DNA of 64,000 nucleotides, taken from the NCBI GenBank assembly GCA_014204635.1, contig JACHLS010000006.1, forward strand, positions 62,001 to 126,000, read 5' to 3'. This DNA comes from Sporosarcina luteola. GTDB lineage: Bacteria; Bacillota; Bacilli; Bacillales_A; Planococcaceae. Below are positions 17,494 through 27,032 of this stretch, piece by piece. The notes below the pieces were generated by a model. The model saw only the letters and a list, made by a program, of their open reading frames with translations. It did not search any database and was not told where the DNA came from. Made by a program: the position numbers and the translations under genes. Every line of letters starts with the position of its first letter. The stretch's first letter is position 1.

Positions 17494-18150
17494 TTAATAA
17501 GCTCCCTTGCCATTCCACACAAGCATCGCGGTAGACAAGATGACTTTCATATCAAGGAGGAAGGTTCGATTTTCAATATAAAAAAGATCGTACTCAATTT
17601 TTTGTCCGTGATTGATTTCAGACCGGCCATTGATTTGGGCATATCCGGTTATACCGGGCTTCGCAGCCAGCCGTTTGCTCTGTCTCCTGCTGTAGTGATC
17701 GGTAATTTCGGGTATTTCTGGCCGTGGACCGACAATGCTCATATTGCCTATCAAAACGTTGAAGAGCTGCGGCAACTCATCCAAGCTATATTTCCGAAGT
17801 ACTTTGCCAATCGGTGTTACACTGGAGTCAAAGCCGCTTTTAAATGTGAAATGATCAGGTACTCCTTCTTTCCACTCATAGGAAGTGTGTTTCCCTCCAC
17901 GGGCATCTTGCTTCATCGTACGAAACTTATAGATCGTGAACGGTTGATGATGCATCCCTGTTCTGGTCTGCACGTAGAAGACCGGACATCCCGAACTGAT
18001 CGCAATGCCTATCGATATAAGCAGGAATAAAGGAAGACAACAAACTAGTAAAATGAAACTAACTATAAAATCGAACGCTCTTTTACCGATTCGATACGAG
18101 TAGTCCCTAAAAGACTTTGTAGATATGGATTGCCGGCTTTCTTGATTCAC
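17494..18150 (-). CDS. Undecaprenyl-phosphate sugar phosphotransferase (initiating enzyme)
   Basis: About 218 residues of the bacterial sugar-transferase family. One N-terminal membrane helix (FDFIVSFILLVCCLPLFLLI), then VFYVQTRTGMHHQPFTIYKF, RKYSLDELPQLFNVL with catalytic acidic residues, and SIVGPRPE ... KPGITGYAQINGR. Starts polymer assembly by moving a sugar-1-phosphate onto undecaprenyl phosphate. The GTG at 18150, eight bases after GGAGG, is chosen; the ATG at 18198 lacks a ribosome-binding site and lies upstream of that GGAGG. A 219 nt gap separates it from the flippase gene. Confidence 0.9.
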   Translation of the reverse strand: MNQESRQSISTKSFRDYSYRIGKRAFDFIVSFILLVCCLPLFLLISIGIAISSGCPVFYVQTRTGMHHQPFTIYKFRTMKQDARGGKHTSYEWKEGVPDHFTFKSGFDSSVTPIGKVLRKYSLDELPQLFNVLIGNMSIVGPRPEIPEITDHYSRRQSKRLAAKPGITGYAQINGRSEINHGQKIEYDLFYIENRTFLLDMKVILSTAMLVWNGKGAY

Positions 18151-18369
18151 TTTCAACCCCTCCGAACCCCTAGTAAAAAAGGTGTATTCTCCTTTCATTC
18201 GAGATTTTGCTATTCAATCGTATGCATTTGGTTTCACTTTCATTCGGACCTATTGAGGAAAATTCCCCTTATTCCTATTTCCATAGACACAAAAAAACAT
18301 GAACGGGAATAGGCCGTCCATGCCACCATCTGGCCCTAGCATCATCTCAATTTATCACATAGCTTTTGT

Positions 18370-19908
18370 CTAGCTTTTGAACAATTGCAGTTTATCTTTG
18401 ATATACCTTACGATCCATTTAGATTCTTTCACTTGCAGCAGATAAAGCAGTCCAAAATAGACCGTTACACCCGCACAAATGACGATTCCCATTTTAATCA
18501 TCGGGAAAAATCCGGCGTTTAGATATTCATTCAGGAAAAATACAACCAAGCCCATCACAGCTGATGCCAAAATGGTCTTACCAAGCGTGATGATATTTCG
18601 TTTCAAATTAAAATTTCCAACTTTCCTCAGTAGCTGAATGAATAGTAATAGAGAACAAAACAGCGCTGAAATGCTTGTAGCGAGAGCTAGTCCGCTGATT
18701 CCCATAAAACGGGATAAGACCAGGTTTAAAATGATATTCAGAGCAACGGCAAGAGCCGCATTATACATAGGGGTCTTTGAGTCCTGAAGAGAATAAAAGG
18801 ATCGATTCAAAATTTCCCGATAGGCATAGCCTATCATCCCGACCGCGTAGAACAGCAGTGCACGTGCAGTCATATCGATCGCCCTTCCATCAAAATGACC
18901 ATGCCCATAAAGCAAGCGAATGATCGGTTCAGCTAAAATCATAATCCCTATGCTAGCAGGAACTACAATCAAAGTGACACTTGAGATCACATCACCTATT
19001 GATTTCTTGAGATCTTCCATATTTTTTTCTGCCGCCATATTAGAGATAAGGGGAAACAGAACCGACACAAATGACAGGACAAAAATGCCTTGGACAAAGT
19101 CATTTAAACGGCTCGCATAAGTTAAAGCGGAAACTCCCCCTTCCACTAAAGTAGAGGCGAGTGTTTTATCGACCATCAAATTAAGTTGGTCGATTGATAT
19201 GCCGATCATGATGGGGAACACGATCACAGCTAACTTCTTTATATGTTTGTCAGTAAACCGAACAATTGGCTCGTACCGATAATTCGTTCTTCGCAGCGAT
19301 GGAATTAAAAAAGCCAATTGGACGAGAGCCGCACAGACACTTCCAACCGCTAATAACATGACGTTCCAACGATAGCTCAAAAAGATGGACAACATGATCA
19401 TGACGTTGAATGGCAAGCCAATCAGAGCAGGGATGATAAATTTGCCTTTCGATTGAAGGTAGCTCGTGTACATTTGGGTAAGGCTAGTGAAGAATAAGCT
19501 GAACAATCCTATTTTTGTAAAGGCCACCGCCAACTCTAATGTCTCTCCATCAAACCCCATGGCAAACAACTTCACGATAGGATGGGAAAAACTGAAGCCG
19601 ATCAAGAGGATGCCTGTCGTCAACACGACAATCGCATTGATAAGATGATTCGTGAACGTGGAGGCGGCGGCGGGGCCATCTGCGTATTCAATTTGTTTGA
19701 ACATCGGGATATACGCCGTCGAAACCCCTAAGACGAGGAGACTGAATAAGACTGAAGTGATCGTAATGGAAATGATATACGCATCGCTTGTCGCCGTTGC
19801 TCCGTAGAAATACGATAACGTGATATCCCGCAGAAATCCTGACACTTTGGATAAAACAGCGATGATCATTAAGAGGACCGCCGTTTTCTTCATCGTTTCG
19901 ATGGCCAT
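18370..19908 (-). CDS. MurJ/MviN-type lipid flippase (Wzx role)
   Basis: About 512 residues, 14 membrane helices of the MOP/MviN superfamily: MKKTAVLLMIIAVLSKVSGF, GVSTAYIPMFKQ, NLMVDKTLAS, LYGHGHFDG, REILNRSFYSLQDSKTP. The MurJ-like hallmark motifs are kept, but its place in an exopolysaccharide operon suggests it flips the lipid-linked repeat unit. The ATG at 19908 is preceded by AAAGAAGG only one base away; the longer in-frame reading to 20070 only overlaps the polymerase gene and has no membrane or family features. Confidence 0.9.
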   Translation of the reverse strand: MAIETMKKTAVLLMIIAVLSKVSGFLRDITLSYFYGATATSDAYIISITITSVLFSLLVLGVSTAYIPMFKQIEYADGPAAASTFTNHLINAIVVLTTGILLIGFSFSHPIVKLFAMGFDGETLELAVAFTKIGLFSLFFTSLTQMYTSYLQSKGKFIIPALIGLPFNVMIMLSIFLSYRWNVMLLAVGSVCAALVQLAFLIPSLRRTNYRYEPIVRFTDKHIKKLAVIVFPIMIGISIDQLNLMVDKTLASTLVEGGVSALTYASRLNDFVQGIFVLSFVSVLFPLISNMAAEKNMEDLKKSIGDVISSVTLIVVPASIGIMILAEPIIRLLYGHGHFDGRAIDMTARALLFYAVGMIGYAYREILNRSFYSLQDSKTPMYNAALAVALNIILNLVLSRFMGISGLALATSISALFCSLLLFIQLLRKVGNFNLKRNIITLGKTILASAVMGLVVFFLNEYLNAGFFPMIKMGIVICAGVTVYFGLLYLLQVKESKWIVRYIKDKLQLFKS

Positions 19909-19922
19909 TCCTTCTTTGCTTT

Positions 19923-21302
19923 TTATTTCAACCGCATGCTCGGACTGTCCAAAATTAAGGCATATTCGTACAAGTGCTTGATTGCAAATAACAATAAGAG
20001 GAAAAAACTTTCGTTGGATACCGCATTGATAGACATGAAACTGACGCCTATGCAAAGCAACGGCAACCACCCGATCATACTTGTACCATTTAAAGAAGAA
20101 GAGGAACCTGCAAGTTTAAACAGGGACAGAAGATAGCCGCCGAATGCCAAAAACCCTACGATTCCCCATACGACAAGGAGCTCTAGGAGAAAGTTATGTG
20201 CTTCCAGAAGAATTCCCGATCTGATGTGGTACTCCTGTATCCCGATGCCAAAAAGCAATTGTTCATAATTAACTTTCAGCATCTCCAAGTATTGTTCTGC
20301 AAGAATGTTCCGATTGCTTGTAAGTCCAGCCGGATCATCCATGAAGTCAGTAAAGCGTGAGAACAACAATCCAACCAAGGAGCCGACTTCTTCTCTGAAA
20401 TGAAAGACAAAAATAGACAAAAACAACGACACTAGCAATAAAAAGTGAATTAAACGCTTGTTTCGTTTTCTAGAAAAGATCACATTTACTAGCAGCATCA
20501 GGCACAGCAACGACACGACCATCATGAACATCCTGGATAAGCTCAGCACACCGAACGCCATAAAAAATAGAAACAGGAGGGGATAGACAATTTTTAGAGC
20601 CTTCTTGGTTTGACGGCTAATGATGTATAACAGGCAAAACATCGCCATCATACTATACATAGAAAAATAGTTGGCATCCCCTGCCCCTCCGAAAAACCGG
20701 ATCGTCGCGTTATGATTGAGCAGGGAGCCATATCGATCGACGAAATCCATGATACCGAAAAGGGCCGAAATCAACACACCGGCGATAAAATAGGTCACGG
20801 CCAGACGATGGTTGTACGTTTCCTGCGAATAATAAAGAAATAGCGAAACATATACCACCGCCCCACTCCAACTAAAAAGCAAGAAAATCGATTTGATGTC
20901 ATAATAGACAACATGTCCCCATTCATATGCTACGACCGCTCCCACCAGAAACAGATAAGACTTTGTCAGCGGAACGTGTCCGAACAGCAACACCAGTTTA
21001 AGCAGCGCCAAGCAGATCAACAAATTCAAAAGAGGTATAGTGGTCCCGCCAACGTTCAGTAGTGTAATTCCCACATTTGGAATCAGCAGCAGCAGCATCG
21101 AAAAATCGGATGCAACAGAACTGAAGAACAGACGCACTAGAAGATATACGATAAATAAATAAAACAAAAGTTGGCTGCCAAACCACCGGTCTCCCAACAG
21201 GCACCCTCCCGCGATCAGGAGATCCATCCACTTAAGAGGCGTTTCATTTCCAAGATCCATCGGCAGTACAGCTGCAACTCGGCCCTCAGTTAGAGATGGC
21301 AT
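19923..21302 (-). CDS. O-antigen ligase/Wzy-like polysaccharide polymerase
   Basis: 459 residues, about 12 membrane helices with one large external loop. The loop carries AGDANYFSMYSM and GIQEYHIRSGILLEAHNFLLELLVVWGIVG, the Wzy_C signature. Polymerises repeat units on the outer face of the membrane. ATG start with AAGG nine bases upstream, overlapping the preceding glycosyltransferase by 17 nt. Confidence 0.87.
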   Translation of the reverse strand: MPSLTEGRVAAVLPMDLGNETPLKWMDLLIAGGCLLGDRWFGSQLLFYLFIVYLLVRLFFSSVASDFSMLLLLIPNVGITLLNVGGTTIPLLNLLICLALLKLVLLFGHVPLTKSYLFLVGAVVAYEWGHVVYYDIKSIFLLFSWSGAVVYVSLFLYYSQETYNHRLAVTYFIAGVLISALFGIMDFVDRYGSLLNHNATIRFFGGAGDANYFSMYSMMAMFCLLYIISRQTKKALKIVYPLLFLFFMAFGVLSLSRMFMMVVSLLCLMLLVNVIFSRKRNKRLIHFLLLVSLFLSIFVFHFREEVGSLVGLLFSRFTDFMDDPAGLTSNRNILAEQYLEMLKVNYEQLLFGIGIQEYHIRSGILLEAHNFLLELLVVWGIVGFLAFGGYLLSLFKLAGSSSSLNGTSMIGWLPLLCIGVSFMSINAVSNESFFLLLLFAIKHLYEYALILDSPSMRLK

Positions 21303-22329
21303 CGTGATATACCTTTTTGACTTGCTCGATATAGAACTCCATATTGCATACCAGCTCCGCCTTTTTTAAAGCGGCTTGCGACATGCGGGCATAAGTCTCT
21401 TCAGATTGCAGCAACGTAATAAGGTTTTGGATGAATTCCGCATCCGTTTCACAAATACACCCGCAAGACTCTTCGACAATCGTATCCATGCCAGTTAAAC
21501 GGGGAACGACTACAGGTTTTCCGAGCGTCATTGCTTCCATCACAACCATTGGCAATCCTTCCGACTTGGATGTCAGGACAAGTACTTTTGAAGTGTTCAA
21601 TAGTGGATACGGATTATCCATAAATCCCTTCAATTCGATGGTTTGTTGCATTCCTTTTGCTTGAATCACCTTTCTGCATTCATCGGCAAGTGTTCCCCCG
21701 CCCATCATGATGACCTTCAGGTCGGGCATTTGCTGTTTCACTTCAGAAACAATTTGAATGAACCGCAACGGGTCCTTTACATCCTCAAACCTTCCGATAA
21801 AGGCCATATCATAGCAGTCGTCTGCGGGGAAAGCTGCCTTTTGCTTAATCCACTCCCTATCCACCACATTGGAGATGGCCATCGTTTTACTCTTAAAAGC
21901 ATAGGCTAGCAACGTCCTCTCTTTAATGACCGGGGACACAACAATCACTTGATCCAACTTCAGGCACGCAGCAAAAAAGAGAACCGAGCGCAAATTCAAA
22001 CGATGAAGCCATATCGGATTTTGATGTATATGCGAAATGACTGGAATCGAAGTAAAGGAAAAAAGACTTTTGATTGTCGCCTTAAAATCGTGAGCATGAA
22101 TAATATCTGGCTTCCATTCCTTCACTACTTTCCTAATTTGTGAACTGGTGAATTGGTGAAGAGGAATATGGCGTATGCCCCTGTCCATCAAAATTTCTTT
22201 GATGCCTCCTTCCGGCGATGCATAGGCACACTCAAAAGGATCGGACATATGGCTTATCATTGAGATCGCTACATTTTCGGCACCCGCCAAATCGTTGGAA
22301 GGCAGAATATGCAATACCTTTTTCCCCAT
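21286..22329 (-). CDS. Glycosyltransferase family 4, exopolysaccharide operon
   Basis: 347 residues, GT-B fold: VLHILPSNDLAGAENVAISM, DIIHAHDFKATI, HIHQNP, FIGRFEDVKDPLRFI, SEGLPMVVMEAMTLGKPVVV. Retaining transferase for repeat-unit assembly. The ATG at 22329 is chosen because GGAGG lies eight bases upstream; the ATG at 22344 overlaps the stop of the kinase gene and precedes that site. Confidence 0.92.
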   Translation of the reverse strand: MGKKVLHILPSNDLAGAENVAISMISHMSDPFECAYASPEGGIKEILMDRGIRHIPLHQFTSSQIRKVVKEWKPDIIHAHDFKATIKSLFSFTSIPVISHIHQNPIWLHRLNLRSVLFFAACLKLDQVIVVSPVIKERTLLAYAFKSKTMAISNVVDREWIKQKAAFPADDCYDMAFIGRFEDVKDPLRFIQIVSEVKQQMPDLKVIMMGGGTLADECRKVIQAKGMQQTIELKGFMDNPYPLLNTSKVLVLTSKSEGLPMVVMEAMTLGKPVVVPRLTGMDTIVEESCGCICETDAEFIQNLITLLQSEETYARMSQAALKKAELVCNMEFYIEQVKKVYHDAISN

Positions 22330-22343
22330 CTTCCCTTCCTCCA

Positions 22344-23039
22344 TTACCTATCGTTGGTCTCGATATAGTAGTCATAGAAATAATGATTCTTCTCCAACTT
22401 GTAGTGATTAAGGACTGCCCCAACCACATGCGCCTTGGAATGCTGAAGCGCTTCTTTGACTTTCTTCAGGTTTTTCTTCTCTGTTTTTCCTGAACTGACC
22501 ACAATAATTGTCCCGTCGCATTTTGCTGATAGGATTTGCGCATCCGCAATCGATAACAAAGGGGGTGCGTCGAACAAAACAATCTCAAACTTGTCTTTCA
22601 TTTCCGCCAAGAATTTATCCATCGATGTGGAACTGAGCAATTCCACTGGATTCGAGGGGATCGGGCCGCAGGTAATTAATTGCAGCCTGTCCACTCCCGA
22701 TTCCTTCACAACATCTTCCACATGCCAATCTCCCAAAAGAATATTCGTCAGACCTGGAGATATAAATTGATTGAATGTATAATGCACTGTCGGTTTCCTT
22801 AGATCTGCGTCCACCAAAAGAACCTTCTTCCCTTCTTGCGCAAAGGCAATCGCCATATTCGCGGAAATGGTGGACTTCCCCTCACCTACAGAAGAGGAGG
22901 TGACGAGCAGCGTTTTGCATTTCTTATCTTTCAATGAGAAATTGATATTTGCCCGGATGGAACGGAATTGCTCAGAATAAATGGATGCGGTATTAGCAAT
23001 CATTAATTTTCTGTTAGTCGAGCGATTTTTCTTCGCCAT
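22344..23039 (-). CDS. Capsular/exopolysaccharide tyrosine autokinase (CapB/YwqD type)
   Basis: About 231 residues, BY-kinase. Walker A SSSVGEGKST, Walker A' LLVDADLRKPTVHY, Walker B VLFDAPPL, and a short Tyr cluster at the C terminus (NHYFYDYYIET) that is autophosphorylated. Controls polymer length and export with the membrane modulator encoded just upstream and is dephosphorylated by the CpsB phosphatase. ATG at 23039 gives the family N terminus MAKKNRSTNRKL; the ATG at 23066 with AGGAGG four bases upstream is an alternative. Confidence 0.93.
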   Translation of the reverse strand: MAKKNRSTNRKLMIANTASIYSEQFRSIRANINFSLKDKKCKTLLVTSSSVGEGKSTISANMAIAFAQEGKKVLLVDADLRKPTVHYTFNQFISPGLTNILLGDWHVEDVVKESGVDRLQLITCGPIPSNPVELLSSTSMDKFLAEMKDKFEIVLFDAPPLLSIADAQILSAKCDGTIIVVSSGKTEKKNLKKVKEALQHSKAHVVGAVLNHYKLEKNHYFYDYYIETNDR

Positions 23040-23058
23040 TCTTTTCCACCTCTTGTTC

Positions 23059-23754
23059 TTATGCATTTCGCCTCCTCTTCGCCGAAGATGGACTGACAAA
23101 GCCCAAAATCGGAAAGCCTGCGATTTCTTGAATTTCTTGCTCTGTTTTCACCGTCGTATCCAATAGTTCCATGAGGAATGTAATGCCGCCTCCGATTAAG
23201 ATTCCGACTATGATTGCAATAAGTAGATTCAAAGGAATATTCGGAAAAATTGGATCCTTATCTTTTTTTTCGATTGCTGGCGATAGAATGGTTACATTGT
23301 TCACATTCATCAATTCGCTGATTTCACGCTGGAAGACGTCTGCCGTCATATTTGCAATTGCTACGGAATTCTTCAGTTCACGATCCTCCACCGTTATATT
23401 CAATACTTGGGAATTTTGTTCACTTGTCACTGCGATCTGTTCTGTGAGCAGATCAGTCGTTGTCGACAAGTGCAAATTGTCGATGACTTGGGTCAAAATG
23501 AAAGGACTTTTAATAATGACGTTATACGTGTTGATCAACTGCAGATTGGTTTGAATATCCTGCGAGCTGATTTGCTCGCCTCCGGCTTCCTTTTTATTGA
23601 TTAAGATTTGAGTGGATGCCTCATAGAGTGGGGGGAGCAGAAAATAGCTGACCAATCCGGTTGTCGCAACAACAAAGAACAGAATACTAAGATTAAGCAA
23701 AAACCTCTTTTTTATCGCTTTGAATAGATCATACAGGCTCATTTTCTCATCCAT
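23059..23754 (-). CDS. Wzz-type chain-length modulator (YveK/CapA)
   Basis: 231 residues, two membrane helices (about 22-42 and 175-195) bracketing an extracellular coiled-coil region; N-terminal MSLYDLFKAIKKRF and a C-terminal proline-containing segment FPNIPLNLLIAIIVG. Activates the tyrosine kinase and sets polymer length. ATG at 23754 with AAGGGGGAG eight bases upstream. Last codons overlap the longer version of the kinase start. Confidence 0.92.
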   Translation of the reverse strand: MDEKMSLYDLFKAIKKRFLLNLSILFFVVATTGLVSYFLLPPLYEASTQILINKKEAGGEQISSQDIQTNLQLINTYNVIIKSPFILTQVIDNLHLSTTTDLLTEQIAVTSEQNSQVLNITVEDRELKNSVAIANMTADVFQREISELMNVNNVTILSPAIEKKDKDPIFPNIPLNLLIAIIVGILIGGGITFLMELLDTTVKTEQEIQEIAGFPILGFVSPSSAKRRRNA

Positions 23755-23844
23755 GTTATTGGCTCCCCCTTGGATATCGCTTGTTCCTCTCATCTCTCGG
23801 ATGATGCCATCGTCCTGCCTCTCGCCATCACGCTGTATTATCCT

Positions 23845-24585
23845 TCAAGCAAAGTCGATTGGGGGCAACGGCTTACATTCATCCCCTTCTACCACGCATT
23901 TCGCATTTCGCTTGAAATAATCTTCCACATCCACTGAAAATCTTTTTCGTATGTGCTGGTATGCTTTGCCAAGAGCGAAAGGGCGATCAATTGGATCATG
24001 TGCATCCGAGGAAATGAAGTGAACCAGTCGATGCTCCATTAATTCCTCTGCATACCTTTTGGCAGACCGCCCTTTTTTCCCAACCACTGTTGAAGCTGAA
24101 AGCTGAATGAGTACGCCTTTGGCAACCAATTCATAGAGCTTTTGTTTCCGATTTCGAAGAATGCGATTCCTTTCGGGATGCGCGAGGATCGGCGTATATC
24201 CTTTTAGTTGCAATTGAAACAAGACATCATAAGTGAAAAGAGGAAAATGATCATCAGGAAGCTCCACCAAGATATGCTTTCCTTTGTTCGCCAATGTGAC
24301 GAGTTCTCCTGATTTGTCTGCATCCATACAACTGAAAAAATGGACTTCTTGTCCCGGCAGTACCTCAATCGCTATATTTGTATTGGCGATTTCTCGGTTC
24401 AATTCTTCTACCGCTTTCAAGATCCTGCTTGCGTCATTCGTATACATGCCGTTTTGATGAGGGGTTGCAATGATATGGGTGACACCTTCCTCTGCTGCAT
24501 TTCTAACAAGCAGAATGGCCTCTTCCATGGACTGCGCTCCATCGTCCAGACCCGGCAGAACATGATTATGAATATCCACGATCAT
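23845..24585 (-). CDS. CpsB/YwqE-type PHP tyrosine phosphatase
   Basis: 246 residues, PHP fold. N-terminal metal site VDIHNHVLPGLDDG (residues 3-16), TPHQNGMYTN, LPGQEVHFF, LAHPERNR and FISSDAHD supply the metal-binding His and Asp residues. Manganese-dependent phosphatase of the tyrosine kinase and probably the first gene of the exopolysaccharide operon. ATG is 13 nt behind AGGAGG, an unusually long spacing; no better in-frame start is seen. Confidence 0.93.
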   Translation of the reverse strand: MIVDIHNHVLPGLDDGAQSMEEAILLVRNAAEEGVTHIIATPHQNGMYTNDASRILKAVEELNREIANTNIAIEVLPGQEVHFFSCMDADKSGELVTLANKGKHILVELPDDHFPLFTYDVLFQLQLKGYTPILAHPERNRILRNRKQKLYELVAKGVLIQLSASTVVGKKGRSAKRYAEELMEHRLVHFISSDAHDPIDRPFALGKAYQHIRKRFSVDVEDYFKRNAKCVVEGDECKPLPPIDFA

Positions 24586-24748
24586 GGATTCTAGAGTTCC
24601 TCCTACATACAGTATTTCTTGTCCATCACAAACTGTTCATTACTGGAATATATTCATAGGTACCGGAGAAAATGAATCCAAATGAACTAGTATTTTTCAG
24701 CCAATTCAAAAAAGTTGTTGCAAGTTGTGCATCTGTGAAAACATAAAA
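24586..24748 (-). other. Upstream region of the exopolysaccharide operon
   Basis: 163 nt with no gene. It must hold the operon promoter, but I see no convincing pair of -35 and -10 boxes; TTGGAT and TATGAATAT words occur on the minus strand. No riboswitch-like or eps-associated RNA structure is evident. Confidence 0.4.
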
Positions 24749-24776
24749 ACCCCCAGCTCATTCCATCAGCTGGGGT
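24749..24776 (-). terminator. Terminator of the MBL hydrolase gene
   Basis: ACCCCAGCT / AGCTGGGG stem with about 10 nt loop, followed on the minus strand by GTTTTTATG. About 100 nt downstream of the hydrolase stop. Confidence 0.88.
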
Positions 24777-24879
24777 AGTGTTATGAATTCAAAGATCATT
24801 CCTTAGAATATGCTTACATAATTTGGAACGATAAACTTCAAATGCCGCAGAGCAGCATCTTTCAACTTCATATCTTTCA

Positions 24880-25737
24880 TCATTTATTTTCTACAAATCT
24901 ACGATAAATTTCAGGATCATGCGAGGGAAGCAGAACGACGTCCAAATTATCTTCTTCTATTTTTCGCAACAACGGGAATAGACTTGTATATTGCTCGTTA
25001 TTATAATGTGCAAACTTGCTAATCTTACTCCCGCCAAGATTTTCTCTGAAATTCTCACGTACGTACACCGAGTCAGCAATAAGGAAATACCTTTTTCCCA
25101 TCAAGCCATTTACGAGTAAGCCCATCTGCCCTACAGCATGACCAGGCAGAGGGACCAAGATCATGGACCCATCCTGAAACAAATCCACTGCGTTAGGAAA
25201 TGGACCGTATGATGCTTTGCCATGAAAGTCAATCAGCTGTAAATTGGCAGGATCGATTCTGTCAAATAACTCCTTTATATAAAAATTCTTAAACAAGCGT
25301 AATGAAGAACGACGTGTAAATTCCCATTCCTTCTGACTCACAATGATTCTTGAAGTAGGAAAGTCATGGATACCACCAACATGGTCCACATGCATATGAG
25401 ATAAAATAATTTGTACTTCGCTAGGATGAATATTCATGTCCCGCAGCTGTTCCACGGCATTTTCTTTTTTTGAAATTTGAACTGGGGTAGCTAATCTTAA
25501 AATACGATAGGGAAAAGCATGGGTGGCATCGAGAAAACGTGTCGAATAGCCAGTATCAAATAAAAAATATCCTTGCTTGGGATGCTTGATTAGAAAAAAC
25601 AGAGCAGGTCCCCAGATTTTTTTCTTTGGAAACCCCTTTTTCAACATATGTAAGGAGGCCTTATAAAATCCAGCGTTTAATACGGTCAGTTCACACTGGG
25701 GCGCTCCCTTTTGAAGTGGTGGCAATTTCATGGTCAA
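24880..25737 (-). CDS. Metallo-beta-lactamase-fold hydrolase, lactonase-like
   Basis: 285 residues. Zinc motif LSHMHVDHVGG at about residue 115 (HxHxDH), the later His in LPGHAVGQMG, Asp in IADSVYV, and final LLPSHDPEIY. This spacing and the initial LNAGFYKASLHMLKKG resemble the N-acyl-homoserine lactonase (AiiA-like) group; whether it degrades lactones cannot be told. TTG start with GGAGG eight bases upstream. Downstream of the FAH-family gene by 26 nt, probably one operon. Confidence 0.88.
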   Translation of the reverse strand: MTMKLPPLQKGAPQCELTVLNAGFYKASLHMLKKGFPKKKIWGPALFFLIKHPKQGYFLFDTGYSTRFLDATHAFPYRILRLATPVQISKKENAVEQLRDMNIHPSEVQIILSHMHVDHVGGIHDFPTSRIIVSQKEWEFTRRSSLRLFKNFYIKELFDRIDPANLQLIDFHGKASYGPFPNAVDLFQDGSMILVPLPGHAVGQMGLLVNGLMGKRYFLIADSVYVRENFRENLGGSKISKFAHYNNEQYTSLFPLLRKIEEDNLDVVLLPSHDPEIYRRFVENK

Positions 25738-25763
25738 TTCTTACTCCTCCTATATTACAAGAT

Positions 25764-26777
25764 CTAACGTAGTAAATCTTTTCTTGCCGACCATCTGCTA
25801 GTCTCCTTATTATCTAGAGTGCTCGGCGTATATTGAACAAGCACTCCTAACTTTTCTATGGATATTTCAATCCGTTCTGAAGGCAGCAACCATTCCTCAG
25901 TTTCAATTGAACAACAATCAGGAATCGTGCCCATTCCTATAATTGTGCCGGGCACCGGCTGAAAGATAGAACAGATTGCGTCCAGAACTTCTTCTGGCTT
26001 CGCAGTATATTCGGATGTACTTCCCTTCCATTTGAATCGATCCCCAATATGGACTTCAACTTTTAAATTTAAGGGGTTTCCTACTTCCTCTGGCGTAACA
26101 AGATAAGGTCCAATACCATTGCTGCAAGTAAAATCTTTGCACTTTCCCGGTCCTGTTAATCCTAGGAAGTCAGGCAATTGTACGTCTCTTGCGGAGCAAT
26201 CATTAAAGATAACATAGCCTGCAATTGAGTTGCCTGCTCCTACGACGATACCAAGCTCCGGTTCGATATCTAAATACGATGTGTAAGAAGGCCAATGAAT
26301 GACATCCTCATCTCCAATAATGGCATGATGATTGCCTTTATAGTAACGGAAATTAGGCGAAGTATACTCACGCTGCAAACGTCGATGTAGAGCAAAGTTG
26401 ATTAACTCATGAAATGGCCATTTGACTTCTCTACGCAACATATTTTTCGCAGCATTTTGCAAATGCCTAGGAGACAAACCGAAGTCCAGAAGTGCCGGTA
26501 CGTTCGGAATCGGAGAAAGTAATCGTACATTCTTAAGTTCATGCATTTCTTTGTCTGTAAATACATCCATATGTTCGCTTGCATATTCGTACAATTCCTT
26601 CGCGCAATCCTCGCTAGCAGGCAAGTGAGTTACATATTGGTTAGCAGTTGTAAGAATATGAATATCCCTTCCCAGCTTGGAAATAATCGTTGAAAAAGCG
26701 ACAACATATTTATTTTCAACCACTACACCAAATAAAGAACTAGTGGCAAATTGTGTCTTAAACGTAACAAGTTTCAT
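25764..26777 (-). CDS. Fumarylacetoacetate hydrolase-family protein
   Basis: 337 residues. FAH catalytic core is seen: LDIEPELGIVVG (metal-binding Glu pair), IFNDCSARDVQ, and GPGKCKDFTCSNGIGPYLVT, with the ending PGTIIGMGTIPDCC. Hydrolyses or decarboxylates a diketo acid; substrate unknown. ATG at 26777 with GGGAGG six bases upstream; the reading frame extends to 26834 without a ribosome-binding site. Confidence 0.88.
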   Translation of the reverse strand: MKLVTFKTQFATSSLFGVVVENKYVVAFSTIISKLGRDIHILTTANQYVTHLPASEDCAKELYEYASEHMDVFTDKEMHELKNVRLLSPIPNVPALLDFGLSPRHLQNAAKNMLRREVKWPFHELINFALHRRLQREYTSPNFRYYKGNHHAIIGDEDVIHWPSYTSYLDIEPELGIVVGAGNSIAGYVIFNDCSARDVQLPDFLGLTGPGKCKDFTCSNGIGPYLVTPEEVGNPLNLKVEVHIGDRFKWKGSTSEYTAKPEEVLDAICSIFQPVPGTIIGMGTIPDCCSIETEEWLLPSERIEISIEKLGVLVQYTPSTLDNKETSRWSARKDLLR

Positions 26778-26938
26778 GATAATCCTCCCTCTTGAAGACA
26801 TTGTACTCAATAAAGACCATGCATGCAAGTACATACTTTCATTTTAAATAGAGTAACGATGTTTTCGTTTCATATTTTGTCGTAACAGACTCTTTAAGCT
26901 CCTTAATAATCCTCTTAGCAACTAATAAGACCAGAAAA

Positions 26939-26969
26939 CACCTCTTAGAATTCGGGATTCCAAGAGGTG
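26939..26969 (-). terminator. Hairpin, possible terminator
   Basis: CACCTCTT / AAGAGGTG with an inner GAATTC-containing stem, followed on the minus strand by TGTTTTCTGG. It would stop transcripts coming through array B from the formamidase gene. Confidence 0.6.
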
Positions 26970-27032
26970 CTGATTCTATGTTATGAAAACAATCATTACG
27001 CTTGAACAATTGGACGACTGTATGAGCTCTAC